Below are positions 17,996 through 27,021 of a DNA stretch of 64,000 nt, in pieces (position 1 is the stretch's first letter; every line of letters begins with the position of its first letter). The notes below the pieces were generated by a model. That model was given only the letters and a program-made list of their open reading frames with translations, ran no database searches and had not been told where the DNA came from. Both the position numbers and the translations under genes were made by a program. This DNA comes from CBDBCU01 sp965242615 (lineage in GTDB: Bacteria > Chloroflexota > Dehalococcoidia > Lucifugimonadales > UBA3495): the NCBI GenBank assembly GCA_965242615.1, contig CBDESR010000005.1, positions 2,170,001-2,234,000 of the forward strand, read 5' to 3'.

Positions 17996-18367
17996 ATGCC
18001 CCAACCGCAGTATGACGACCAACCCGTTGCCGACCAGCAAGCCCTTTCCTTCGAGGCGGCTTTTACCCGCTTGGGGGAAGTGGCGGAAACTTTAGAGGCC
18101 GGCGGTTTGCCTTTGGCTCAAGCGGCCGCCCTGTACGAGCAGGGTATGGGGCTGGCTCGGCGGTGCAGCCAGCTGCTGGAGGAGACCGAGCTGAAAATCG
18201 CCGAGGTTCGGGAAAACGGCGGTGCTGCTGCCACGACAGTCAACGCCCCCGCCGACTGGACGCCGGGCCCGGGGCTGGCTTGGGAGGACATCGCAATGTC
18301 CCCGGCGGATGAGGAGGAGGATGAGGAGCTGGACTTTGACTCCCTTGACGACGGGGACGAAGGCTAG
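17996..18367 (+). CDS. xseB: Exodeoxyribonuclease VII small subunit
   Basis: A 123-residue protein with the XseB core LSFEAAFTRLGEVAETLEAG, GLPLAQAAALYEQGMGLARR and CSQLLEETELKIAEV, the helical hairpin that binds XseA. It is longer than usual XseB (about 70-80 residues) because of an acidic tail rich in Asp/Glu. Exonuclease VII degrades single-stranded DNA in the cytoplasm. The ribosome site is GAGGTAA; the formyltransferase gene begins 18 bp after the stop. XseA is not in the window. Confidence 0.88.
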   Translation: MPQPQYDDQPVADQQALSFEAAFTRLGEVAETLEAGGLPLAQAAALYEQGMGLARRCSQLLEETELKIAEVRENGGAAATTVNAPADWTPGPGLAWEDIAMSPADEEEDEELDFDSLDDGDEG

Positions 18368-18385
18368 GCCGCCGGCGGCTGCCCA

Positions 18386-19174
18386 ATGCTCAACATCGGC
18401 TGGTTTTCTACCGGACGCGGCCCCGGCTCCCGGGGCTTGTTGCAGTTCGTCCAGGAACGGCTGGAACGCAACCCTATTGACGCCCGCATCAGCTTTGTGT
18501 TCAGCAACCGGGAGTGGGGCGAGGCCGACGGCTCCGACCAGTTCTTTCGCTTGGTGGAGTCTTACAACATCCCCTTGGTAACCCTTTCCTCGACGGCTTT
18601 TCGCCGCGCTGCCGGCAGCCCTTGGTCGCAACTGCGCCCGGCGTATGACCGGGTGGTTATGGAAGCCTTGTCCGATTACCGGCCGGATCTTTGTGTCCTG
18701 GCCGGCTATATGCTGATTGTCGGCGGGGCAATGTGCCGCCGCTATCCCTTGTTGAACCTGCATCCCGCCTTGCCCGACGGCCCCATCGGAACCTGGCGGG
18801 AAGTCATTTGGACGCTGATTGAGCAGCGGGATGCCCGTACCGGAGCGATGCTGCACCTAGCTACGGAGCAGGTTGACCGGGGGCCGGTAATTTCCTACTG
18901 CACTGCACCCTTGGACGGCCCGGATTTAGCTCCCTACTGGCAAGGGATTGCCAGCCGGGACTTGCCAACCTTGCGCGCGGAACAGGGGGAAAACCTGCCG
19001 CTGTTCCAGCAAATCCGCCAAGCCGAATACCGCCGGGAGCCGTACCTGCTTTACGAAACCCTGCGCGCCTTGGCCGCCGGTCGGGTAGCCATCCAAAACG
19101 GGCAAGTGGTCCCGGCCGCCTTGTGCCTGGACGCGGAGATTGACGCGGCCATGGCCGCGGATGGGGTGGGGTAA
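18386..19174 (+). CDS. Formyltransferase, PurN-like
   Basis: The 262-residue protein opens MLNIGWFSTGRGPGSRGLLQ and has the Rossmann-type N10-formyltetrahydrofolate formyltransferase pattern: DARISFVFSNREWGEADGSD, LCVLAGYMLIVGGAMCRRYP, then LNLHPALPDGPIGTWREV with the catalytic-type H-P. This resembles phosphoribosylglycinamide formyltransferase, but the usual N-H-P is L-H-P and the insertions differ, so the substrate may not be GAR. It follows xseB closely in an apparent two-gene unit. A dedicated PurN role is uncertain. Confidence 0.72.
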   Translation: MLNIGWFSTGRGPGSRGLLQFVQERLERNPIDARISFVFSNREWGEADGSDQFFRLVESYNIPLVTLSSTAFRRAAGSPWSQLRPAYDRVVMEALSDYRPDLCVLAGYMLIVGGAMCRRYPLLNLHPALPDGPIGTWREVIWTLIEQRDARTGAMLHLATEQVDRGPVISYCTAPLDGPDLAPYWQGIASRDLPTLRAEQGENLPLFQQIRQAEYRREPYLLYETLRALAAGRVAIQNGQVVPAALCLDAEIDAAMAADGVG

Positions 19175-19211
19175 GGTAACTCCCTCTAACGCCGCCCTTA
19201 AATCATCCCGC

Positions 19212-19499
19212 CTACGCCGTAATCCGCAACTGCATCCCCAAAGCGCGGGTAATCTGCATAACGGTGGCAAAAGAAGGGTTGCCCTTTTCCGACAGGGCTT
19301 TATAAAGCCCTTCCCGGCTCATCCCCACATCCCGGGCCAGCTGGCTTATATTCCCGGAACGGACAATGTCCCTCAGTCCAGCGCGAATCACGCTGCCATC
19401 GCCCGGATCCTCCGCGGCGCAGGCTTCCAGATACAGGCGGGCATCCTCCTCGGTGTTCAGGTAGTTGGCCGCATCCCAAGTCCTAAAGGTTTCCGCCAT
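19212..19499 (-). CDS. HigA-type antitoxin (addiction module antidote)
   Basis: From ATG 19499 the protein has 95 residues: MAETFRTWDAANYLNTEEDA, DARLYLEACAAEDPGDGSVI, then the helix-turn-helix SQLARDVGMSREGLYKALSE and FATVMQITRALGMQL. This is the standard antidote protein of RelE/HigB-type modules, which binds both the toxin and its own promoter. The gene overlaps the end of the toxin gene by 17 bp, giving a toxin-first order. A longer frame to 19586 is just the extension through the toxin gene. Confidence 0.88.
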   Translation of the reverse strand: MAETFRTWDAANYLNTEEDARLYLEACAAEDPGDGSVIRAGLRDIVRSGNISQLARDVGMSREGLYKALSEKGNPSFATVMQITRALGMQLRITA

Positions 19500-19800
19500 A
19501 CTCCCTCCAGTCTTGCGCCAACCGGTTGGCGCGTTCGATATCCCGCCGCTGGCTGCCTTTGTCGCCGCCGCAAAGCAGAATAACAACAGTTATTCCCTCG
19601 CGCAGGAAATATATCCGGTAGCCGGGGCCATAATGAATTCGCAGTTCGTACAGGCCATTCCCTACTGAACGGGCGTCTCCGAAATTGCCCAAGGTAACGT
19701 TTAGCAGTCGGGCATTGATGCGGGCTAACGCACGGCGGTCGCGCAAGTTACTGATCCATCGCTGGAAATCGCCGCTTTCCACGATTTCAATTGCCGACAT
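19483..19800 (-). CDS. RelE/HigB-type toxin
   Basis: A 105-residue protein beginning MSAIEIVESGDFQRWISNL, with RARINARLLN-like helices, GLYELRIHYGPGYRIYFLRE and VVILLCGGDKGSQRRDIERA: the compact RelE/ParE fold of ribosome-dependent mRNA interferases that work with HigA-type antidotes. A GTG at 19812 would add four residues. A near-consensus promoter (TTGACT at 19824-19829 and TACAAT at 19801-19806, 17-bp spacing) overlaps the start codon itself, leaving no room for a leader, so it may be coincidental. Confidence 0.85.
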   Translation of the reverse strand: MSAIEIVESGDFQRWISNLRDRRALARINARLLNVTLGNFGDARSVGNGLYELRIHYGPGYRIYFLREGITVVILLCGGDKGSQRRDIERANRLAQDWREYGGNL

Positions 19801-19881
19801 ATTGTAATCCACAGTTCACAGTCAGTCAATAGTCATTCGGCTTTTGCGGGCCGGCTGACCGTTGGAATTGGAGAACGGTCC

Positions 19882-21234
19882 TCACGCCGAGCGTTGCAGC
19901 AACTCCGGCTGCGGCAGCGGTACCCCTTCGCCGGCCGGGGTCAGCAAAGTGGGGTCGCCTGTCCCTTCAATGGCGTCCCGGTCCACCACGCAGCGGGCAA
20001 TGTTCTTTAGCGACGGCATTTCGTACATCACATCCAGGAGCGTTTCCTCGACCACATAGCGCAGGCAGCGCGCCCCGGTATGGTGGTTCAAGGCCCGTTC
20101 CGCCGCCGCCGCCAACGCATCGGCGGTGAACTCCAACGCCACGCCGTCAATGCTAAACAACTGCTGATACTGCTTGACGATAGCGTTTTTCGGCTCGGTC
20201 AACACCCGAATCAACGCATCCTTGTCCAGATGTTCTAGGCTGCTGACCACCGGCAGCCGGCCAATCATCTCCGGGATAAACCCGAACTCCAGCAAATCCT
20301 CCGGCGTAACCTGCGACAGGGCATTTTCGGTATCGGCTTTGTTGCGGCTGCCGCCGAGAAAGCCCAATTGGGAGCCGTGGGTGGCGATGCGCTTGGCGAC
20401 AATTTCATTCAGTCCGTCAAAAGCCCCGCCGCAGATGAAAAGCACATTCTTGGTATTGATTTGCAGAAACTCCTGCTGCGGATGTTTGCGCCCCCCCTGC
20501 GGCGGCACATTGGCAACGCAGCCCTCGATAATTTTCAGCAATTCCTGCTGGACGCCCTCCCCGGATACATCCCGGGTAATCGAGCGGTTGACGCCCTCCT
20601 TGCGGGCGATTTTGTCGAGTTCGTCAATGTAGATGATGCCCTGTTCCGCCCGGCCAATGTCCCAATCGGCCGCCTGAATCAACCGCAGCAGGATGTTCTC
20701 CACATCCTCGCCCACGTATCCGGATTCGGTCAGGGAAGTGGCGTCGCAAACGGCAAAGGGGACAGCCAAGGTGCGGGCCAAAGTTTCCGCCAGCAAAGTT
20801 TTGCCGCAGCCGGTGGGGCCAATCAGCAGGATGTTGGACTTTTGCAGTTCCACCTCCGGGTTGGCGCCGCCGGACCAGACCCGCTTGAAGTGGTTATAGA
20901 CCGCCACGCTGAGCGTCTTTTTGGCCCGTTCCTGCCCGATGACATAGGCGTCGAGGCTGGCGTAGATTTCCCGCGGCACTAGGGGTCGGGGCGGCTTATT
21001 CGTCGTGGCCGCCGGCGCCGCCGCCGGGGCCGTCAGCAAATCCGGCTGAATCAGTTCGCCCAAAGTTTGGATGCAGGAGTAGCAGACCGTGGCCCGGCTT
21101 TGCCCGGCTTGTACCATACTGCCGCGACTGCGCCCCTTGCCGCAGAAGGAGCATTGCAGCTGCCGCCCGCCGCTGTCTCGATTGCCGCCGCCGGGGTTGC
21201 CGGAATTTCTGCCGCTGCCGCTGGGGGTAGTCAC
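19882..21234 (-). CDS. clpX: ATP-dependent Clp protease ATP-binding subunit ClpX
   Basis: The 450-residue unfoldase has an N-terminal zinc finger (C28-x2-C31, C51-x2-C54), Walker A GPTGCGKT (139-146), Walker B IIYIDELDK (200-208), sensor/GYVG pore region SGYVGEDVENILLRLIQ and the RHIATHGSQLGF-like lid segment. It unfolds proteins and feeds them to ClpP. Start is GTG 21234 with GGAGG upstream. It is the third gene of tig-clpP-clpX on the minus strand, a classic order. A Gly/Ser/Arg-rich N-terminal 25 residues precede the zinc finger. Confidence 0.95.
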   Translation of the reverse strand: MTTPSGSGRNSGNPGGGNRDSGGRQLQCSFCGKGRSRGSMVQAGQSRATVCYSCIQTLGELIQPDLLTAPAAAPAATTNKPPRPLVPREIYASLDAYVIGQERAKKTLSVAVYNHFKRVWSGGANPEVELQKSNILLIGPTGCGKTLLAETLARTLAVPFAVCDATSLTESGYVGEDVENILLRLIQAADWDIGRAEQGIIYIDELDKIARKEGVNRSITRDVSGEGVQQELLKIIEGCVANVPPQGGRKHPQQEFLQINTKNVLFICGGAFDGLNEIVAKRIATHGSQLGFLGGSRNKADTENALSQVTPEDLLEFGFIPEMIGRLPVVSSLEHLDKDALIRVLTEPKNAIVKQYQQLFSIDGVALEFTADALAAAAERALNHHTGARCLRYVVEETLLDVMYEMPSLKNIARCVVDRDAIEGTGDPTLLTPAGEGVPLPQPELLQRSA

Positions 21235-21324
21235 CGGTCTGCCTCCGCCATCCTTAAAATCAGTTCCGCCGCCGCGCCGTCTTTCCCCTGCTAACGGGAA
21301 GCCGGCATATCCTTGCTTCCGACC

Positions 21325-21969
21325 CTACTCTTTGCCGTTGGCCGCTGCCGCATTACCGCCCAGAATTTCGTCCACCAAGCCGTACTCTACCGCTTGCTCC
21401 GGGGTCAGGTAAAAGTCCCGGTCGGTGTCCTGGGCGATTTTTTCGTAGGTCTGGCCGGTGTTGTCGGACAGGATATTGCGCAGCTTGTCCTGCAAGCGCA
21501 GGATTTCCCGGGCGGCGATTTCGATGTCGCTGGCTTGGCCCTGGGCGCCGCCCAAGGCTTGGTGCATATGCACCGTGGAGTTGGGCAGGCAGTAGCGCTT
21601 GCCCTTGGCGCCGCCGGAGAGCAGCACCGTGCCCATACTGGCGGCCATTCCCACGCAGACCGTCGAAACCTCCGGCGCAATCATCTGCATGGTGTCGTAA
21701 ATGGCCAGGCCGGAGCTGATTTGCCCGCCGGGGCTGTTGATGTAGATGCTGACCCCCCGGTCGGGATCCTCCCGTTCCAGGTACAGCAGCTGCGCGATGA
21801 TGGTGTTGGCTACCGGGTCGGAAATGGGCGTACCCAAGAAAATTATCCGTTCCCGCAGCAGCAGGGAATAGATGTCAAAGGCCCGCTCGCCCCGGGGGCT
21901 GGTCTCAATGACCATGGGGATGATGTTTTCCGGGGTCGTGGGTGCCGCCTCGTAGGGGTTAATCAGCAT
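21325..21969 (-). CDS. clpP: ATP-dependent Clp protease proteolytic subunit ClpP
   Basis: From ATG 21969 (GAAGGAG upstream) the protein has 214 residues beginning MLINPYEAAPTTPENIIPMV. The catalytic triad is visible: S111 in GMAASMG, H136 in HMHQ, and the aspartate of the DTDRD motif; NSPGGQISSGLAIYDTM is also diagnostic. It forms the cytoplasmic tetradecameric peptidase partnered by ClpX encoded about 90 bp downstream. Its first 11 bases overlap the end of tig, so translation is probably coupled. Confidence 0.95.
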   Translation of the reverse strand: MLINPYEAAPTTPENIIPMVIETSPRGERAFDIYSLLLRERIIFLGTPISDPVANTIIAQLLYLEREDPDRGVSIYINSPGGQISSGLAIYDTMQMIAPEVSTVCVGMAASMGTVLLSGGAKGKRYCLPNSTVHMHQALGGAQGQASDIEIAAREILRLQDKLRNILSDNTGQTYEKIAQDTDRDFYLTPEQAVEYGLVDEILGGNAAAANGKE

Positions 21970-23485
21970 CGGGTTTTGCTCCTTCCGTATTTCCTTGGGT
22001 TTCCGGGTCCGTTGCCGCCGGGGGTTCCGATTCCGTTTCCATAGCGGCGGCCGCCGGGTTTGCCGTTTCGTTGGTATCGGTTTCCGCCGCCGCAACGGCG
22101 GCCGTTGCGGGTTCAGCGTCAGCGGCGGCGTCATCCGCAGCCGGGGTTTCCGGTTCAGTGTCAGCGGCGGCGTCATCATCCGCCGCTGCGGTTTCATCAA
22201 TGCCCTGGACAATGGCGACCAGCCGTTGCATTGCCTTGCGGGTCAGCATCGAGTTATAGATGGCGTTGCGCTGTTCCTCGGTATTGAGCAGCCGCCGCAC
22301 TGCCGCCTTGCGCTCCTCGGCGGTGTTTTCCAGGGTCGTCTCGATTTCCTGCTGGATTTCCTCCGGAGTAACCTCGAGTTCCTCCTCTTTCACCACCTGC
22401 CGCACTACCAGCATCCGCTCCAAGCGATCGATAGCCTCCGGGCGCAGTTCGCCGCGAAACTCCTCCGGCGTCTTGCCGGCATAGGTCAAGTAGGTATCCA
22501 AATCCAGCCGCTGATTGCGGAGCATCCGATCCCGCTCCTCGACCATGGCCTGCACTTCCCGCGCTACCACCAAATCCGACAGGTCAATAGTCGCCTGCCC
22601 CAGCACCCGGGCCAGGGCCAGCTCCTGAAACTCGTAATCGGCCCGCTGCTGCGCGTCGTCGTTCAGCTGCCCTGCGATGTCCGCCCGCAGGTCAGCCATC
22701 GTATCAAACCCTTCGCCCACGCCCTTGGCGAACTCATCGTCCAGCTCCGGCAAGTTCTTTTCCTTAACGGACAGGGCCGTTACCTGAAAGGCTACTTCCT
22801 TGCCGGCGAACTCGGGCCGGGGATAATCGGCCGGCACCGTCATTACGAATTCCTTTTCCGCGCCCTCGGTCAAGCCCTCCAGATAGGGCGCAAAGCCGGG
22901 GAAAGGCAACACATTCCCCGGTTCAGGAATAAAATCCACCCCGTCGTCGCTGATAATTTCCTCGCCATCCATCACCCCGCGCACCTTCAGGTTCAGCAAA
23001 TCGCCAAAGCGGGCCGGCCGCTCCGCCGGTTCCCAGGGCGTCATTTCCCGGCGCAGCCGTTCCAGCATCTGGTCAATCTGTTCAGCGCTGACTTCCGCCG
23101 CCGCCTTTTCCAGCCGCAGCTGCCGAAAATCCCCCAAATCCACCGCCGGCTCCAAGGGGATGACCGCCTTGAAGGACACCGGCTCCCACTCCAGCATCTC
23201 CACCTGCGGCTCGATGAACGCCTGCAAACCCTGGTCTTGCAGCGCCCGGTTCAGCGTTTCGGGGATCATATAGTCGAGGGCTTCCCGCAGCAACGCCTGG
23301 CGGCCGACATGGTTCTCGACCACCGAGCGCGGGGCTTTCCCCTTGCGGAAACCGGGGATGGACAAGTTGCCGACAGTGCGCCGGTAGGAACGGGCAACAA
23401 AAGGTTCCTCGTCCGCCGCGTCCATCGCAATGTTGAGGATAACTTCGGTGCTGCTGGACGACTCCGTGGTAACTATCACCGTCAT
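21959..23485 (-). CDS. tig: Trigger factor (ribosome-associated chaperone)
   Basis: The ATG at 23485 gives 508 residues. The N-terminal ribosome-binding domain has the signature GFRKGKAPRSVVENHVG (about residues 45-62); the PPIase domain and the C-terminal chaperone arms follow. Typical trigger factors are about 430-450 residues; this one ends with an extra 85-residue tail made almost only of Ala, Asp, Glu, Thr and Pro, including repeated blocks such as ADDDAAADTEPETPAADDAA. The tail is encoded by short DNA repeats. tig leads the tig-clpP-clpX operon. Confidence 0.93.
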   Translation of the reverse strand: MTVIVTTESSSSTEVILNIAMDAADEEPFVARSYRRTVGNLSIPGFRKGKAPRSVVENHVGRQALLREALDYMIPETLNRALQDQGLQAFIEPQVEMLEWEPVSFKAVIPLEPAVDLGDFRQLRLEKAAAEVSAEQIDQMLERLRREMTPWEPAERPARFGDLLNLKVRGVMDGEEIISDDGVDFIPEPGNVLPFPGFAPYLEGLTEGAEKEFVMTVPADYPRPEFAGKEVAFQVTALSVKEKNLPELDDEFAKGVGEGFDTMADLRADIAGQLNDDAQQRADYEFQELALARVLGQATIDLSDLVVAREVQAMVEERDRMLRNQRLDLDTYLTYAGKTPEEFRGELRPEAIDRLERMLVVRQVVKEEELEVTPEEIQQEIETTLENTAEERKAAVRRLLNTEEQRNAIYNSMLTRKAMQRLVAIVQGIDETAAADDDAAADTEPETPAADDAAADAEPATAAVAAAETDTNETANPAAAAMETESEPPAATDPETQGNTEGAKPDAD

Positions 23486-23652
23486 TCTCCCGGTAAATAA
23501 TCGTCCGCCCGCCCGGTCAAAAGGGCGGGCCAAATCGAGGCTGGGGGTTAGTATAGCACAAAACCCGGCCCGGGGGAAAGGGCGGCGTGACATTGGGAAA
23601 ATGGAAGTTACCCCGGGAATCCGGCAAGCCGCAAAAATCCCCCATCCCCCCA

Positions 23653-23682
23653 TTGACAAAATCCCGCCCCATCCCTTATCTT
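23653..23682 (+). promoter_or_regulatory. Promoter of secreted protein copy 1
   Basis: A perfect TTGACA (23653-23658) and TATCTT (23677-23682) with an 18-bp spacer lie 30 bases before the AAGGAG ribosome site and ATG (23713) of the secreted protein gene. Confidence 0.65.
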
Positions 23683-23712
23683 GGTACCATCCTTCAGCAA
23701 GGAGCTGCCACT

Positions 23713-24603
23713 ATGAACCGACTTTCCGTAGCCATCCTTGCCCTGTCCCTGCTGATTCTTGCCGCCGGCTCCGCCGCCCAAGCCGCGCCCCGCTCCATCC
23801 CTTGGGACTGCTCCGACTGGCAAGAGTCCCCGGCGGTCGCCGATGCCGATGACGCCCGCGTCTCGATGATCCTCGAATCCCTCGCCGCCAATCGGGGCAA
23901 GTCCATCTACTGCGCCATCGACCAGTCCGACACCTGGACCAAAGCCGAAACCTGGGCCGCCGGCCGCGACCGCAACGAGCGGGACGACACAGTCTATTTT
24001 GGCGAAAGCGGCAACTTCCGCGGCTTCCTCGCCGCCCAAGAGGGCTACCTTACTGACGGGGAATCCGGCGTTACCGGCGTCAGCCGCGACCTCATCTTTG
24101 AGTTTCCCCGGGAGGAACGCCGCCGCCGCTGGCGCACCATCGTAACCGAATCCGAGACCGTCGAAGCCGATACCCGCAACTGTTACGCCTTTACCGGCGA
24201 CGGAGCCGTCCAATACTATAACGGACCTTCCCCTTCTGACCCGCCCTGCCGCCGGGCTATAGCTCCCTTCGGCGAATACCTCAGCGGTTGGCAACTTCTT
24301 GGTAGTAATACCCGTGATACCAGCGGTCATTGGCCCCCTCGGGCTCGGGCGCATTTTGGCAGCACCGCTGATATTGACTGGGCCGTCCTGTCCCGCGCCG
24401 CCGCCACGGCTTACTGCGAGGGCAAGGGTTATCAGCGCGTCCGCAATATAGTCGCCACCGACCCGCCGCTCTCCGGAGCCGATGACTGGGTCTATGAACG
24501 CAGCACCGTCGGCGCGCCAGATCCTAACCGGGCCACGCACCGCGCCGCCCCGGTCAACTCCTGGTCTGCCACCTGCCAAAACACCAAACGCGTCCGCCGC
24601 TAA
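23713..24603 (+). CDS. Secreted protein with constant N-terminal and variable C-terminal part, copy 1 (intact)
   Basis: A 296-residue exported protein: signal peptide MNRLSVAILALSLLILAAGS with cleavage after AAQA, then a domain starting APRSIPWDCSDWQESPAVAD. The first roughly 140 residues are nearly identical in copies 2 (47000) and 3 (53063), including KSIYCAIDQSDTWTK and LTDGESGVTGVSRDLIFEFP. Beyond the Arg-rich EERRRR junction the sequence is unrelated in each copy, apart from an even number of cysteines and a basic end, TC-x(4)-KRVRR. No known domain recognised. This is the only copy with an unbroken frame. It is transcribed divergently from tig. Confidence 0.8.
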   Translation: MNRLSVAILALSLLILAAGSAAQAAPRSIPWDCSDWQESPAVADADDARVSMILESLAANRGKSIYCAIDQSDTWTKAETWAAGRDRNERDDTVYFGESGNFRGFLAAQEGYLTDGESGVTGVSRDLIFEFPREERRRRWRTIVTESETVEADTRNCYAFTGDGAVQYYNGPSPSDPPCRRAIAPFGEYLSGWQLLGSNTRDTSGHWPPRARAHFGSTADIDWAVLSRAAATAYCEGKGYQRVRNIVATDPPLSGADDWVYERSTVGAPDPNRATHRAAPVNSWSATCQNTKRVRR

Positions 24604-24751
24604 CCCCCGGGCCGGCGGCGTATCCAATCCGGGGCGGGCATCACCCCCAGCCCGCCCCAGTACCTTATGCCAGCATCTCGCCGCCGCCAACGATTGGCTT
24701 AACTCTATCGCCGGCTACAGTTCAACCATTCATGCGGCCGGGCGGATAGGA

Positions 24752-24791
24752 GGGAAGTCCGCCCGGGAGTTCCCCGGGGGACTTCCCTTTT
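24752..24791 (+). terminator. Terminator in the 455-bp gap after secreted protein copy 1
   Basis: GGGAAGTCC (24752-24760) pairs with GGACTTCCC (24779-24787), with additional inner GC pairing, followed by TTTTCCC. The gap 24604-25058 holds no other recognisable gene; it presumably contains the promoter of the following binding-protein gene. Confidence 0.75.
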
Positions 24792-25058
24792 CCCTATGTT
24801 ATTTCTCGGCTGTCGCCGTGGAATCCTATTCGGGTTCACGCTGACGCTGGGGTAGCGCAGTCAATCGGCTGGGTTATTCCTAATTCTCCCGTTCCAAATC
24901 CCCCAAATTCCCGTCTTGACACCCCCGCCGCCGCCTTGTTACGGTAAAACCGCAAGCCGGCCGCTCCCGCCGCCGCCTTTCCCGCCCACCCCAAAGCGGT
25001 CGCCGGCCAGCCCATCCCGATAAAACCTCCATCCCGGCAAAGTCGAGGTACATCTCCA

Positions 25059-26210
25059 ATGCTTAACTGGAACCGCTCCATCCCCAGCCGTATATCCCGC
25101 CGCCGCGCCGGGTTCCTTATGCTGACCGCCGCCTTGGCCTTGACCCTGGCTCTAGCCCTGGCCGCCTGCTCCTCTGGCGAAACTTCCTACCGCATCGGCG
25201 CCGTCCACCCCTTGACCGGCGACGCCGCCAGCTACGGCGACCCGGTCGAACGCGTCATCGCCCGCGCCGTCCAGGACATCAACCAACAGTGGGCCGCCGA
25301 CAACCGCCACCTCGAGCTGATAATGGCCGACGGCAAATGCACCCAAGCCGCTGCCTTGGCCGCCGCCCAACGCCTGGTCGAAGACAGCAATGTCAAAATC
25401 ATCTACGGCGGCACCTGCTCCGACGAAACTTTGGGTATGGCGCCCTATACCGAAGCCAACGAAGTGCTGCTCCTCTCCCCCCTCTCCGAATCCAGCGAAA
25501 TCTCCACCGTCGGCGATTATGTTTTCCGCAACATTCCCGCCAACTCCGCCCATGTCCAGGTTATGGCTCCCCTGCTGCTGGAACAGGGTTTCCGCCGTTT
25601 TGCCCTGTTCACCAACGACACCGCCTTTGCCCAGGATTTGCGGGCTTGGTATCAAAACCTGTTGACCAGCGGCGGCGGCGAAATTGTCGCCGATGAAGTA
25701 GTCCCCTCCGGCCAGGGCGACTACACCGCCCCAGCCGGCCGCATTGCCGCCGCCAACCCCGATTTGGTTATCGTCCTGCCCCAGACCATCCCGGACATTG
25801 ACTACCTGCTGACCCCGCTGCGCGCCGCCGGCTATGCCGGCCCCGGCGCCACCAGCCTCGTCGCCGTTCAGGATGCCATTGACCAGTACGGTGACCTTCT
25901 CGAGGATTTCTACCTGCCGGCTTTGACCTTCAAGAGTGAAGGGCAGCCCGACTTCGCCGCCCTGCAAGCCGATACCGACTGCAACCTCGACTACTACTGC
26001 GCCACCGCCTACGACGGCGTCCTCCTCATTGCCGAAATGCTCCTCGAATGCGGCGACCAAAACACCACTTGTATGCAGGAGTTCCTGTACGGCACCCAGA
26101 ATTGGGACGGCAAGTATTACGGCAGCATCAGCTTCGACGAAAACGGCGACATCGCCGGTACCTTCCGGATTAGCCAAATCCAGAACGGCCAGCCCGTCCC
26201 CGTGCGATAA
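25059..26210 (+). CDS. ABC transporter substrate-binding lipoprotein (branched-chain amino acid type)
   Basis: The 383-residue protein has a basic N-terminus, a hydrophobic stretch and a lipobox LAAC with C37 as the lipidation site, then YRIGAVHPLTGDAASYGDPV, the start of a type I periplasmic-binding fold (LivJ/Leu-Ile-Val-type). Cysteine pairs occur in the second lobe. It would bind a small ligand at the cell surface for an ABC importer, but no permease or ATPase gene is adjacent, so it may be an orphan receptor. The ligand is not predictable from sequence alone. Confidence 0.87.
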   Translation: MLNWNRSIPSRISRRRAGFLMLTAALALTLALALAACSSGETSYRIGAVHPLTGDAASYGDPVERVIARAVQDINQQWAADNRHLELIMADGKCTQAAALAAAQRLVEDSNVKIIYGGTCSDETLGMAPYTEANEVLLLSPLSESSEISTVGDYVFRNIPANSAHVQVMAPLLLEQGFRRFALFTNDTAFAQDLRAWYQNLLTSGGGEIVADEVVPSGQGDYTAPAGRIAAANPDLVIVLPQTIPDIDYLLTPLRAAGYAGPGATSLVAVQDAIDQYGDLLEDFYLPALTFKSEGQPDFAALQADTDCNLDYYCATAYDGVLLIAEMLLECGDQNTTCMQEFLYGTQNWDGKYYGSISFDENGDIAGTFRISQIQNGQPVPVR

Positions 26211-26249
26211 CCCGCCCCCTTCCCTTTCTATCCCATCACCCAAAACAAA

Positions 26250-26274
26250 GCGTCCCCGGCATTGCCGGGGACGC
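26250..26274 (+). terminator. Hairpin after the binding-protein gene
   Basis: GCGTCCCCGGC and GCCGGGGACGC form a perfect 11-bp stem with an ATT loop, 40 bp after the stop codon. There is no T-run, so it may be a weak terminator or an mRNA 3'-end stabiliser. Confidence 0.55.
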
Positions 26275-26286
26275 TCCCACCCAAGG

Positions 26287-26332
26287 CTATCGCATATAGA
26301 AAGCGTCATTCCCGTGAAAACGGGAATCCAGA
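26287..26332. repeat. Interspersed palindromic repeat (REP-like), single copy
   Basis: CTATCGCATATAGAAAGCG followed by TCATTCCCGTGAAAACGGGA and ATCCAGA. The same CTATCG(C/T)ATAT...CGTCATTCCC-loop-GGGAATCCAGA unit recurs at 45588, 50706-50816, 52545 and 58020. It forms a short hairpin (TTCCCGT/ACGGGAA) and lies between genes each time. Confidence 0.75.
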
Positions 26333-26450
26333 GCCCAAAACTTGCCCAATTTACCGACCGCCGCGCAAGGCAATTCCCGCCGTTCCGGGGTATGCTGGTC
26401 ATTGCGCGGCTTGATAGCCGCCGCCAAATCTTACACCGGGAGTATTTTTG

Positions 26451-26939
26451 ATGAGCAATGTAAGCCCCATTCCCCAAGGGTTTCACTCGGTAACGCCGCG
26501 CCTGATTATCAAGGGCGCCGGGGCGGCTATGGACTTTTACGCCCAAGCCTTTGACGCCGCGGAATTGTGCCGGTTCACTATGCCGGGTATGGACGACCTG
26601 ATTGCCCACGGCCTGCTGAAAATCGGCGATTCCTTGGTGATGGTGTCCGACGAGTTTCCCCCGGAATTCGGCTGCGCCGGCGTCGCCGCGCCGGCCACCT
26701 GCGGCAGTTCCACGGTAACCTTGCAGGTCTATTCGGCGGATGTGGACGCTATGTACCGGCAGGCGTTGGCCGCCGGTTGCGCTGCGGTGATGGAGCCGAT
26801 GGATACTTTCTGGGGCGACCGCTACGGCCAGGTCAGCGACCCCTACGGCCACCACTGGGCCTTGGCAACCCATATCCGAGACATGAGCGGCGCGGAAATC
26901 GCCGCCGCCGCCGAGTTTGCCGCCGCGCCAGCCGATTAG
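26451..26939 (+). CDS. VOC family (glyoxalase/PhnB-like) protein
   Basis: The 162-residue protein starts MSNVSPIPQGFHSVTPRLII, then GAAMDFYAQAFDAAELCRF and ends with WGDRYGQVSDPYGHHWALAT. This is the PhnB/glyoxalase-bleomycin-resistance fold of paired beta-alpha-beta-beta-beta units; D-P-Y/F-G-x-x-W is the classic C-terminal motif. Members bind metal-dependent substrates or drugs and the actual ligand cannot be read. Start ATG 26451 follows a GGGAG site; it stands alone. Confidence 0.85.
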   Translation: MSNVSPIPQGFHSVTPRLIIKGAGAAMDFYAQAFDAAELCRFTMPGMDDLIAHGLLKIGDSLVMVSDEFPPEFGCAGVAAPATCGSSTVTLQVYSADVDAMYRQALAAGCAAVMEPMDTFWGDRYGQVSDPYGHHWALATHIRDMSGAEIAAAAEFAAAPAD

Positions 26940-27021
26940 GCCGGTCTATTCACCGGGTCAAGACAGTATAGGGGGGCGGGTTTGCAAACCCGCCCATCTA
27001 TCGGTGACTCCCTAGCCGCCC

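Noticed and set aside
19801..19829. Near-consensus promoter TTGACT-17-TACAAT for the RelE-type toxin gene
   Set aside because: The -10 touches the ATG at 19800; a transcript would begin inside the gene with no later start codon. Kept only as a remark in the gene entry.
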